Shown here piece after piece: positions 7,888 through 15,303 of a stretch of 64,000 bases of DNA. The position numbers and the translations under genes are program-made. Below the pieces are notes generated by a model. The model had not been told where the DNA came from, did not search any database, and saw nothing but the letters and a program-made list of their open reading frames with translations. Position 1 is the first letter of the stretch. The number at the start of each line of letters is the position of its first letter. Source of the stretch: Labedella gwakjiensis (lineage in GTDB: Bacteria > Actinomycetota > Actinomycetes > Actinomycetales > Microbacteriaceae); contig NZ_PYAU01000001.1 of assembly GCF_003014675.1 (NCBI RefSeq), positions 1,364,001 through 1,428,000 of the forward strand, given 5' to 3'.

Positions 7888-9129
7888 CTAGAGCGAGAGC
7901 GCCTCGAGTACCCGCGTGAGGGTGTCGGATTCGCCGACGTTGCCCGGGACGACGACGTAGAGGATCGCACGACCGTCGTGCGCCGTCATCGACCAGACGG
8001 AGACGCCGGGGAGCACCTGCCCGAGCACGACGGCCGACGAGGCGCCGATGCCCGTGTGGGCGACCTCCGCCGAGGTGATACCGCCCTTCGAGACCACGAC
8101 GTCGACGGCCGGGAGCACGCCGCGGACGGCGGTCGTGAGGGCCGCCATGACGCGCTCGCCGTGGTCGAGGGTGCCGTGGTCGCTCGAGCGCACGCGCTCG
8201 GTCGTGACGATGCCGAGGAGCCCGTCTCCGAGCTGTTCGAGCACAGACTCGGCGGCCCGCCGGCCCGCCGCCGACGGGTCGCCGAGAGCATCGGAGGTGT
8301 CGACCACCGCGGGAGCGCCCCACGCGTCGACGACCGGAGCGAGCTGCGCGGTCGCCCCCGCGGTGTGCGATCCGCACACGAGGAGCGTCGGCCGCGGCTC
8401 GGGTACGAGCGGGACCGCGAGAAGGCCAGTGCTCGACACACCAGCGAGCGCTGCGGCGAGCGGGGCGGCCGACCGCACGACGATCCGCGCTCCGGCCTCG
8501 ATCGCCGCGTCGACGGCCACGGCGATCGCCGCGATGTCCGCGGCGGTCTCCGCATCGGGCACGACGACGGAACCGGGGGCCGCGGTCGAGAGCACCTCGG
8601 CGAGGCCGCCCGAGCGGACGGTGTCGATCCCGGCGGCCACAGCGGGTCGCGACGACTTCTCAGCGACGTAGTCGACGAGCACCCCGGTCGAGAACGGGAA
8701 GACGGGGTCCTCCGCGTACTCCGTCTGGTGCGCGGGGAAGAGCTCGCCGGCGACCCGCACGAGGTGCACGCCGCCCACGGTCGTCCGGCCGCCGTCGGGG
8801 AAGGCCGGCACGAAGAGCATCACGGCGTCGCCGTCGAGGAACACCTCCGTCTCGGCGAAGACGTGCCCGCGCAGGGTCGAATCGCCGCGCAGGACGAACC
8901 GCACGGGTTCCCCGAGCCGCGCGGCCGCCGCCTCGCCGTCCGCCCGCACGCGGGAGACGAGGGCCGTCGCGGCGGCCTCGTCAAGCGCACGACTGTTGGT
9001 CTGCACGTACACGGCGTCGGCGTGCGAGAGCACGTCGGCGATGAGGTCGGCGTCGCTGTCGAGCAGCACGGTCACGCCGGTCGCCGACTGGGTGCCGGTG
9101 GGGTCGTCGTCGAGGACGATGGTCTTCAT
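7888..9129 (-). CDS. Four-carbon acid sugar kinase family protein (DUF1537)
   Basis: The 413 residues begin MKTIVLDDDPTGTQSATGVT, the hallmark N-terminus of the DUF1537 acid-sugar kinases (DtnK/LtnK/OtnK), and carry the C-terminal nucleotide-binding signature SKGGITSAEVA. Such kinases phosphorylate tetronates or 2-/3-oxo-tetronates with ATP in the cytoplasm. The ATG at 9129 has GGAAGG upstream. Its neighbours are a carboxylate-type symporter, a FadR-type regulator and an NAD(P)-dependent dehydrogenase, a setting consistent with uptake, oxidation and phosphorylation of a C4 (or similar) sugar acid. The exact substrate cannot be read. Confidence 0.88.
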   Translation of the reverse strand: MKTIVLDDDPTGTQSATGVTVLLDSDADLIADVLSHADAVYVQTNSRALDEAAATALVSRVRADGEAAAARLGEPVRFVLRGDSTLRGHVFAETEVFLDGDAVMLFVPAFPDGGRTTVGGVHLVRVAGELFPAHQTEYAEDPVFPFSTGVLVDYVAEKSSRPAVAAGIDTVRSGGLAEVLSTAAPGSVVVPDAETAADIAAIAVAVDAAIEAGARIVVRSAAPLAAALAGVSSTGLLAVPLVPEPRPTLLVCGSHTAGATAQLAPVVDAWGAPAVVDTSDALGDPSAAGRRAAESVLEQLGDGLLGIVTTERVRSSDHGTLDHGERVMAALTTAVRGVLPAVDVVVSKGGITSAEVAHTGIGASSAVVLGQVLPGVSVWSMTAHDGRAILYVVVPGNVGESDTLTRVLEALSL

Positions 9130-9204
9130 GGTGCCTTCCGGGCCGAGCTGAGGAGGACGGAGGGCGCGGCGGGCGAGGAGGTCGTCACCCGCCCGCCGCA
9201 CGTC

Positions 9205-10533
9205 TCAGGAACGGTTGATGAGTGCGTCGATCTCTGCGCGTCGCGTCGGACCCCAGGTCTCCTTGGTGACGAGGGTGCCGATCACGCCGAGCAGTCCGAC
9301 GCCCATGTAGACGAGCGCCACGCCGCCCCAGCCGAGCGGGATCGCGATGGCCGTGGCGATGAGCGGGATGAAGCCCGAGATCGCCGCGGAGAACTGGTAG
9401 CCGATCGAGGCTCCGGAGGAGCGCGTGTTCGTGTCGAACAGCTCGGAGAACCAGGCGCCCTGCGTTCCGGCGAGGGAGTCGTGGATGACCGCCATGCCGA
9501 TGATGTAGACGAGCACGATGAGGATCGAGTTCCCCGTGTTCACGAGCAGGAACATCGGGAAGGCGAACGCCATCACGAGGAGCGATCCCGTGAGGTAGAC
9601 GGGCTTCCGACCCACGCGGTCCGAGAGCCGGCCGAAGAGCATCGTCGAGAAGACGCCGATGGCCGCGGCGATGATGAGTCCCGTGAGCGCCGTCGACCTC
9701 TCCGCGAGGGGCTCGTCGCCGCTCGTGAGGTACGAGAGCATGAACGTGACGATCACGTAGAAGCCGCCGGACTCCGCGAGGCGGAGGGAGATGACGCGGA
9801 GGATCGTGCGCCAGTCGTTCTTGAAGACCTCCTTGAGGGGGTTCTTCACGACGAGTCCCGCGCTCTTCGTCTCTTCGAACTCCGGCGACTCGGAGACCTT
9901 CGCACGGATGATGAGTCCGGCGATGATGAGCACGGCGCTCAGGAGGAAGGGCATGCGCCACGCGAGCTCACTGTCGAGCGTGCTCGACCAGAGGAACACA
10001 AGGTTCGCGAGCAGGAGGCCGAGCGGAACGCCGGCCTGCGGGATCGCGGTGTAGCGCCCGCGCTTCTTCCACGGGGCGTGCTCGAAGGTCATGAGGATCG
10101 CGCCGCCCCACTCCGCTCCGAAGGCGAGGCCCTGGATGATGCGGATGAGCGTGAGGAGGATCGGGGCGAGGAGGCCGACCTGCGCGTACGTCGGCAGGAC
10201 GCCGATCGCCACGGTCGAGATGCCCATGAGGAGCAGCGCACCGACGAGCACGGGCTTCCGGCCGATCTTGTCGCCGAGGTACCCGCCGAGAAGGCCGCCG
10301 ATGGGGCGGGCCGCGAAGCCGACGCCGAAGGTGGCGAAGCCGAGGAGGAGGCCGATGGCCGGGTCCTCCGCGTGGAAGAACACCGTGTTGAAGTAGAGGG
10401 CCGCGGCCGTGCCGTAGGCGAGGAAGTCGTAGTTCTCGATCGTCGTTCCGACGGCGCTGCCGATGGCGGTGCGCAGCTTGTCGGGTGATCCGTCGCGTGC
10501 CCGGGATGGTGCGGGCGTCGTCGTGGTCGTCAT
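9205..10533 (-). CDS. MHS-family (MFS) metabolite:H+ symporter
   Basis: A 442-residue major facilitator with about 12 membrane segments. GDKIGRKPVLVGALLLMG and RLSDRVGRKPVYLTGSLL are the two loop 2-3/8-9 signatures, and ENYDFLAYGTAAALYF and RIIQGLAFGAEWGGA are typical of the metabolite:H+ symporter group (citrate, ketoglutarate, shikimate, proline carriers). It probably imports the sugar acid metabolised by the neighbouring kinase and dehydrogenase. The ATG at 10533 is used; the Shine-Dalgarno (GGGAGA) is rather distant. Confidence 0.9.
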   Translation of the reverse strand: MTTTTTPAPSRARDGSPDKLRTAIGSAVGTTIENYDFLAYGTAAALYFNTVFFHAEDPAIGLLLGFATFGVGFAARPIGGLLGGYLGDKIGRKPVLVGALLLMGISTVAIGVLPTYAQVGLLAPILLTLIRIIQGLAFGAEWGGAILMTFEHAPWKKRGRYTAIPQAGVPLGLLLANLVFLWSSTLDSELAWRMPFLLSAVLIIAGLIIRAKVSESPEFEETKSAGLVVKNPLKEVFKNDWRTILRVISLRLAESGGFYVIVTFMLSYLTSGDEPLAERSTALTGLIIAAAIGVFSTMLFGRLSDRVGRKPVYLTGSLLVMAFAFPMFLLVNTGNSILIVLVYIIGMAVIHDSLAGTQGAWFSELFDTNTRSSGASIGYQFSAAISGFIPLIATAIAIPLGWGGVALVYMGVGLLGVIGTLVTKETWGPTRRAEIDALINRS

Positions 10534-10558
10534 CGTTGGTCCATATCTCCCTTGATAA

Positions 10559-10605
10559 GGACGAGAGGCGTCTCGTCCGTGATCGACCGGGAGTCGAACC
10601 TCCCG
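10559..10605 (-). terminator. Two tandem hairpins after the gntR gene
   Basis: In the gap between the gntR stop and the symporter start there are two perfect stems: 6 bp (10588-10593 with 10600-10605, loop TCGAAC) and 8 bp (10559-10566 with 10571-10578, 4-base loop). They may terminate or attenuate the gntR transcript. No U-run follows either. Confidence 0.5.
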
Positions 10606-10607
10606 CG

Positions 10608-11345
10608 TCACCCGGGGGCGTGAGCCCCGTCGATCGCTCCGATTTTGTAGAAGTCGCTGATGTGCGTGTGCACGGCCCTCGCGGCCGTCTTCCCGTCCCG
10701 CCGGACGATGAGCTCGAGGATCTCGCGATGCTCGCGTCTCACGGTGATCGCGGTCCGCCGCCAGTCCGTGAGCTCCGCGTACATCTCCACCATCTGGCGG
10801 TGGATCGCGGTGCGGAGCGAACCCATGAAGTGGGCGGTGAGGGCGTTCCCGGTGGATTCCGCGATCCTCATGTGGAAGGCGGCGTCCAGGCTGTTGAACT
10901 CGGGGGCCTCGATGGACGGGTCGTCCATCCGGTCGAGGATCGCGGCGAGTTCCCGGTGGTCGTCGTCAGTCGCTCGATAGGCGGCCTCCTCGACGGACCA
11001 CGTCTCGAGGGCGAGGCGCGTCTCCAGCACGTCCGTCCAGGAGAACTGGGCGAGGGCGATCTGGAGCTTGAGGAGGTTGACCATGCCGGAGCCGGGCGTC
11101 TGGACGAGGACGGCCCCGCCTTCTCCCCCGCGCCGGATCTCCACGATGCCGAGGGCCTCGAGCACCCGCAACGACTCCCGCAGGGAGGGCCGTGAGACGC
11201 CCAGCGAGACCGCGAGTTCGCGCTCGCTCGGCAGGTGATCCCCCGCCTTGAGCCGCCCGTCGAGGATGCGCTGCTCGATCTGCGCCATCACCTGTTCGTA
11301 CGTGCGAAGCCGTTGGACGGGCTCCCACCGATCGTTCGCGGTCAC
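10608..11345 (-). CDS. FadR-subfamily GntR transcriptional regulator
   Basis: The 245-residue protein has an N-terminal winged helix (ERELAVSLGVSRPSLRESLR, about residues 41-60) and an all-helical FCD effector domain with the metal-binding pattern D..FH...AES and H..I. FCD regulators commonly sense carboxylates and sugar acids, which fits this neighbourhood. The start is a GTG at 11345. FadR-like boxes (TGGTCnGACCA) sit upstream of the neighbouring dehydrogenase gene and a weaker one just before this gene, so it probably controls the cluster and itself. Confidence 0.9.
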   Translation of the reverse strand: MTANDRWEPVQRLRTYEQVMAQIEQRILDGRLKAGDHLPSERELAVSLGVSRPSLRESLRVLEALGIVEIRRGGEGGAVLVQTPGSGMVNLLKLQIALAQFSWTDVLETRLALETWSVEEAAYRATDDDHRELAAILDRMDDPSIEAPEFNSLDAAFHMRIAESTGNALTAHFMGSLRTAIHRQMVEMYAELTDWRRTAITVRREHREILELIVRRDGKTAARAVHTHISDFYKIGAIDGAHAPG

Positions 11346-11416
11346 CTCGCGTCAACTCCCCGGGTCGCCGGCTCGCCCCGTGGCGGGCTGGTGCGTCCAT
11401 CGTAGTCTCCATGGTT

Positions 11417-11433
11417 CGAGGGTCAGACCTTCG
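11417..11433. promoter_or_regulatory. Weak FadR-type box before gntR
   Basis: ggtcagacc (11421-11429) matches the core of the two strong boxes near 12.9 kb, with partly symmetrical flanks. It lies between the dehydrogenase stop and the gntR GTG start, where an autoregulatory site would be expected. Confidence 0.45.
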
Positions 11434-11446
11434 CGAGAACCGGCGA

Positions 11447-12823
11447 TCAGGCCGTGACGAGGGGGCCGGCGGCCTGGTGCTCGGCGCGGAACTCCGCCTC
11501 GAGCTGGCGACGGATCTGCACGGCGAACTGCGACTCGTCGAGTTGCACGTCGTCCCACGAGACCGTCTGGTCCTTCGGCACGTCGCGGATGAGCTTCGCG
11601 CCGTGGGCGAGGCCGAGCGGCAGGGCGTTGCGGCTGAGCGAGAGGTGCGCGGGGGCGAGCTTCCCGAAGACGGTGTAGCCGCCCTCGCCGTCGAGCGTGT
11701 CGCCGGCGCGCAGGTCCTTCTTCGCCGTCGTGACGACGTCGCCGCGGAACCCGGTGGGCGATCCGGTGGCCTCGTTTCGCAGCACGGCCGCGGCGATCGA
11801 CACCCCGAGCTCGAGCCCGATCATGTGGTACGGACGGTAGAGCGAGCCGTAGCGGCCGGTCGCATCGGTGTGCACGCCGTACTCGGCGAAGCACTGCACG
11901 GCGTAGTCGGTCGTGGCCTCGAAGGTCACGTAGACGCCCCAGCGGAGGTTGTCGGGCACCTCGGTGCCGTCGCGGTACATGCTCGAGGCGATCTCGACCG
12001 TGCCGCGACGTGTGAGGCTGCCGCCGTCGAAACGGTTCTCGCGGAACACCGTGGGCAGGTCGTCCTTGCTCGCGGCGGGGAAGAGGAGCCCCTCCTCCTG
12101 CGGGAGCAGGCCGGTGCCGTTGGCGACGGCGGCCATCTCGATCGCCGACTTCGTGCCGTCGAGGAACGAGTTGAACATCTTCGGGTTGTAGTCGCCCGAG
12201 GCGAGCTGCTCCTCGGTGAAGCCGTAGTAGTTCCACACCGTGTCGGGCGTCGAGTAGTTGTATTCGGGGAGGTACTTCGTGCCCTTGCCGGCCGCGACGA
12301 CGTCGAAGCCGACGGTGCGGCACCAGTCGACGAGCTCGCAGATGAGGGCCGGCTGGTCGCCGTAGGCCATCGCGTAGATGACGCCGGCCGCCTCGGCGCG
12401 GCGCTGGAGGATCGGGCCGACCATGCAGTCCGCCTCGACGTTGACCATGATGACGTGCTTGCCGTTGTCGATCGCCGTGACCGCGTGATACGTGCCCACG
12501 AGCGGGTTGCCGGTGATCTCGAGGATGACCTCGATGGCCGGGTGGGTGAGGAGCGCGTCGGAGCTGTCGATCACGGCGGTGCCGCCCGTGCGCACGGCCT
12601 CGTCGAGCGAGGAGGCCGCGTAGCGTTCCTCGGGCCATCCGGTGCGAGCGAGCGCACCCTTGGCCTTGGTCACGTCGATGTCGGCGACGCCGACCACGTG
12701 GATGTTCGTACTTCCGACGGCCTGCGTGAGGAACATCGACGAGAACTTGCCGGCCCCGATCACGCCGACGCGGATGGGTCCGGCCTCGGCTGTGCGCTTC
12801 TGCATGAGCGAGAAGAGGTTCAC
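11447..12823 (-). CDS. NAD(P)-dependent dehydrogenase with C-terminal SAF domain
   Basis: The 458-residue protein has a Rossmann N-terminus (IRVGVIGAGKFSSMFLTQAV), a homoserine-dehydrogenase-like middle part (EITGNPLVGTYHAVTAIDNGKHVIMVNVEA) and a C-terminal SAF-like section (AKKDLRAGDTLDGEGGYTVFGKL). Proteins of this architecture occur next to sugar-acid kinases and sometimes are annotated as FlgA-like, which is misleading. It likely oxidises or isomerises the acid sugar that the DUF1537 kinase handles. The GTG at 12823 is chosen because GAAGGAG precedes it by seven bases; earlier in-frame codons run through the operator region. Confidence 0.82.
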   Translation of the reverse strand: MNLFSLMQKRTAEAGPIRVGVIGAGKFSSMFLTQAVGSTNIHVVGVADIDVTKAKGALARTGWPEERYAASSLDEAVRTGGTAVIDSSDALLTHPAIEVILEITGNPLVGTYHAVTAIDNGKHVIMVNVEADCMVGPILQRRAEAAGVIYAMAYGDQPALICELVDWCRTVGFDVVAAGKGTKYLPEYNYSTPDTVWNYYGFTEEQLASGDYNPKMFNSFLDGTKSAIEMAAVANGTGLLPQEEGLLFPAASKDDLPTVFRENRFDGGSLTRRGTVEIASSMYRDGTEVPDNLRWGVYVTFEATTDYAVQCFAEYGVHTDATGRYGSLYRPYHMIGLELGVSIAAAVLRNEATGSPTGFRGDVVTTAKKDLRAGDTLDGEGGYTVFGKLAPAHLSLSRNALPLGLAHGAKLIRDVPKDQTVSWDDVQLDESQFAVQIRRQLEAEFRAEHQAAGPLVTA

Positions 12824-12885
12824 GTTTCTACTCCTTCGTAGACAGGCCCACCACGGTGTGAGGCGCCGGTCGTTCTGTGTCGGCT

Positions 12886-12934
12886 GATGGTCAGACCATC
12901 GATAGAGGAGACGGTACTCGTTGGTCTGACCATC
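12886..12934. promoter_or_regulatory. Pair of FadR/GntR-type operators
   Basis: TGGTCAGACCA (12888-12898; the dyad extends to gatggtc/gaccatc at 12886-12900) and TGGTCTGACCA (12922-12932) both match the FadR-type consensus TGGTCnGACCA exactly. They are 34 bp apart centre to centre, upstream of the dehydrogenase gene on the minus strand. The nearby FadR-type GntR is the obvious binder. The rest of the 300-bp gap 12824-13123 holds only a 5' hairpin for the racemase gene. Confidence 0.85.
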
Positions 12935-13086
12935 TGTCAAACACCGATCGTCTCGTGCTCCGCGTCCCCGCCGGACCCCCGGTGCGCCCGGACGGCGTGG
13001 CGCGGTTCATCCTCTGGGCGGACGGCGGTCGCGCCGGTTCGGCCTCTGGGCTGACGTGGGCCGGCATGGCGCGCTCGTAACGTGAA

Positions 13087-13110
13087 CCGACCGCCCGAGA
13101 GGGCGGTCGG
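13087..13110 (+). promoter_or_regulatory. 5' leader hairpin with GNRA tetraloop before the racemase gene
   Basis: ccgaccgccc (13087-13096) and gggcggtcgg (13101-13110) form a perfect 10-bp stem closed by GAGA, a GNRA tetraloop. It ends one base before the aacggag ribosome-binding site of the racemase gene. It could stabilise the leader or modulate initiation. Confidence 0.6.
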
Positions 13111-13123
13111 AACGGAGCAGCAC

Positions 13124-14287
13124 ATGGACGTCCCCCCACGCCTCGTCATCGACGACGGCGCCATCGCCCGCAACGTCGAGAGCATCATCCGCGCGACCGG
13201 AACCCCGCTCATGGCCGTGCTCAAGGCCGACGCGTTCGGCCACGGACCCCAGGCCGACGTCGTGCTCGGAGCGGGTGCATCGTCCATCGGGGTCACGACC
13301 ATCGAGGAGGCGCTCGCACTCCGTTCGTCCGCCGTGCGCGCGCCCGTGCTCAGCTGGCTCAACCCCGTGGACGCGGACTGGGCCGAGGCCGTGCGCAGCG
13401 GTGTCGACCTCGCCGCGCCGGGACTCTCGCACCTCTTCGCGATCGCGGGCGCGGCTCTCGCGGTGGGGCTCACCGCGCGCGTGCACCTGCACCTCGACGT
13501 GGGCATGTCCCGGGACGGCGCGGCGCCGGACGACTGGAGGACGCTCATGCACTTCGCCCGCGCGTGGGAGGAACGCGGCGCGATCCGGGTGATCGGCGTG
13601 ATGGCGCACCTCTCGTCGGCGCAGGACCCCGCTGACGAGGAGACGACCGTCGAGCGGATGCGGTTCGTGAACGGATGCCGCATGGCCGTACGCGCCGGAC
13701 TGCGACCCGGCGTGCGCCACCTGGCCGCGACGTCCGCCGCTCTCTCGCGGCCCGACACGCGCTTCGACCTCACACGCGTGGGCGCCGGACTGTTCGGCAT
13801 CGACCCGTCGGGACACACGGTGCTCGAGCACGCGATGACCCTCGACGCTCCGATCGTCTCGGTGCGCGACGTCAAGGCGGGAACGGGGGTCGGCTACGGG
13901 CTGAGCCATCGCACCGACCGCGACACACGGCTCGCGCTCGTGCCCGTCGGCTACGGCGACGGCGTCCCGCGTGCAGCCTCGCACCGCGCGAGTGTAAGCG
14001 TGCGGGGCGCACGACGACCCGTCGTCGGGGTGATCTCGATGGACCAGCTCGTCGTGGACGTCGGCGACCTCGGCGTCGCGGAAGGGGAGCGCGCCGTCGT
14101 GTTCGGCCCCGGCGCGCACGGGGAGCCGACGGCGGGCGAATGGGCCGGATGGGCCGGGACGATCGAGCACGAGATCGTCACGGGCATCGGCCCGCGCGTC
14201 CACCGCGAGCACGTGCCGTGGCACGCGGAGGACGCAGACGTTGCAGGCGCATCGACGACGGCGCCCGTCGCGGCGGTCGCTCGATGA
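13124..14287 (+). CDS. Alanine racemase (PLP-dependent, Alr-like)
   Basis: The 387-residue protein carries the PLP-lysine motif AVLKADAFGHG (Lys at residue 34), GVGYGLSH with the second catalytic Tyr, and VISMDQLVVDVG in the C-terminal beta domain. It interconverts L- and D-Ala in the cytoplasm for peptidoglycan. The usual Tyr in the KADAYGHG motif is Phe here, so another amino acid substrate is possible. The ATG at 13124 has ggaacggag upstream and is preferred over a GTG at 13082. Its stop overlaps the start of the D-Ala-D-Ala ligase gene (ATGA), giving a translationally coupled pair. Confidence 0.88.
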   Translation: MDVPPRLVIDDGAIARNVESIIRATGTPLMAVLKADAFGHGPQADVVLGAGASSIGVTTIEEALALRSSAVRAPVLSWLNPVDADWAEAVRSGVDLAAPGLSHLFAIAGAALAVGLTARVHLHLDVGMSRDGAAPDDWRTLMHFARAWEERGAIRVIGVMAHLSSAQDPADEETTVERMRFVNGCRMAVRAGLRPGVRHLAATSAALSRPDTRFDLTRVGAGLFGIDPSGHTVLEHAMTLDAPIVSVRDVKAGTGVGYGLSHRTDRDTRLALVPVGYGDGVPRAASHRASVSVRGARRPVVGVISMDQLVVDVGDLGVAEGERAVVFGPGAHGEPTAGEWAGWAGTIEHEIVTGIGPRVHREHVPWHAEDADVAGASTTAPVAAVAR

Positions 14288-15222
14288 CGCGGCCCACCGT
14301 CGCCGTGATCGCCGGCGGACGCAACTCCGAGCACGACGTCTCCCTCGCCTCGGCTGCAGGGATACGTCGCGCCCTCGCCGACGACTACGACGTGCTCGAC
14401 GTGCGCATCGGCCGCGACGGCTCGTGGACGATCGGCGACCGCCGCCGCGTGAGCGCCTCCGTGGCCGTCGCCGAGGTGCTGCGTGCGGACGTGGCGTTCC
14501 CGGCACTCCACGGCGTGAACGGCGAGGACGGCGCGATCGCCGGATTCCTGGAAATCATCGGCCTGCCGTACGTGGGATCGGGGGTGGTCGCGAGCGCGAT
14601 CGCGATGGACAAGCGCGCCACCAAGCTCGTCGCGCAGAGTGTCGGCGTGCGGGTGGCGCGGGACGTGCCCGTGTCCGAGGTGCGGGGGCGGGGAACGCTG
14701 CCGGTGATCGTGAAGCCCGTCACCGGAGGGTCGAGCCACGGGGTGTCCCTCGCGCGCACGCTGCCGGAGTTCGAGCGAGCGCTCGCCGCAACAGGTGCTG
14801 ACGTGATGATCGAGGAGGTCGTCGTGGGCCGGGAGATCGACGTGGCCGTGCTCGAGGAGGCTGACGGGAGCCTGTCCGTCGCACCGGCCCTCGAGATCCC
14901 GCGCGAGCCGGGTTCGGTGTTCGACGTGGACGCGAAGTACGGGGGCGATCCCGGCTTCCTCGTGCCCGCGCCGCTCTCGGCGCTCGAGCTCGAGACGATC
15001 TCGGCCGCCGCCATGGCGATCTTCCGGGCCCTCGGCTGCCGCGGACTCGCGCGGGTGGACTTCTTCCTCGACGATCGCGGTCTCGTATTCAACGAGGTCA
15101 ACACGATGCCGGGGATGACGGAGCACTCGCAAGTGCCGGCCATGGTGCGCGCGGCCGGCATGTCCTACGCGGACCTCATCCGCTCCCTCATCGAGGTCGC
15201 CCGCCACCGCCCGTCCCGCTGA
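14284..15222 (+). CDS. D-alanine--D-alanine ligase family protein
   Basis: A 312-residue ATP-grasp ligase. Visible are the N-terminal VAVIAGGRNSEHDVSLASA, the ATP-grasp strand VIVKPVTGGSSHGVS, EEVVVGREIDVAVLE, DAKYGGDPG in the omega loop and the C-terminal NEVNTMPGMTEHSQVP that binds Mg-ATP. The AKY triad of the omega loop matches D-Ala-D-Ala rather than D-Ala-D-Lac enzymes. It joins two D-Ala in the cytoplasm using ATP. Paired with the racemase upstream it forms a two-gene D-Ala-D-Ala module; whether it is the housekeeping copy or an accessory copy cannot be seen here. Confidence 0.9.
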   Translation: MTRPTVAVIAGGRNSEHDVSLASAAGIRRALADDYDVLDVRIGRDGSWTIGDRRRVSASVAVAEVLRADVAFPALHGVNGEDGAIAGFLEIIGLPYVGSGVVASAIAMDKRATKLVAQSVGVRVARDVPVSEVRGRGTLPVIVKPVTGGSSHGVSLARTLPEFERALAATGADVMIEEVVVGREIDVAVLEEADGSLSVAPALEIPREPGSVFDVDAKYGGDPGFLVPAPLSALELETISAAAMAIFRALGCRGLARVDFFLDDRGLVFNEVNTMPGMTEHSQVPAMVRAAGMSYADLIRSLIEVARHRPSR

Positions 15223-15225
15223 AAC

Positions 15226-15290
15226 GCCGCGATGTGCGGACCTCGGTCGCCCCAGGGGGAATCAGGTGATCGACGTCCGCACATCGCGGC
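15226..15290. terminator. Perfect 16-bp inverted repeat between convergent genes
   Basis: gccgcgatgtgcggac (15226-15241) and its exact complement (15275-15290) are separated by 33 bases, between the ligase stop and the stop of the convergent lipoprotein gene. Position suggests a bidirectional terminator, but the long loop and lack of U-tract would also fit a remnant of a palindromic mobile repeat. Confidence 0.55.
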
Positions 15291-15303
15291 TGAGGGGACG
15301 GGA

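Noticed and set aside
7819-10488. Plus-strand open frame of 889 codons
   Set aside because: Antisense to the acid-sugar kinase and symporter genes; no recognisable domain.
10580-10612. tRNA-like T-arm (gggaggttcgactccc on the minus strand)
   Set aside because: No acceptor, D or anticodon stems fit around it and no CCA end; it is simply a 6-bp hairpin with a TTCGA-like loop after gntR.
11447-12823. Homoserine dehydrogenase
   Set aside because: The Rossmann part is similar, but the C-terminal SAF region and the acid-sugar gene neighbours point to another substrate.
14284-15222. Vancomycin-resistance type D-Ala-D-Lac ligase
   Set aside because: The omega loop keeps AKY of D-Ala-D-Ala enzymes, and no VanH, VanX or VanRS genes are nearby.
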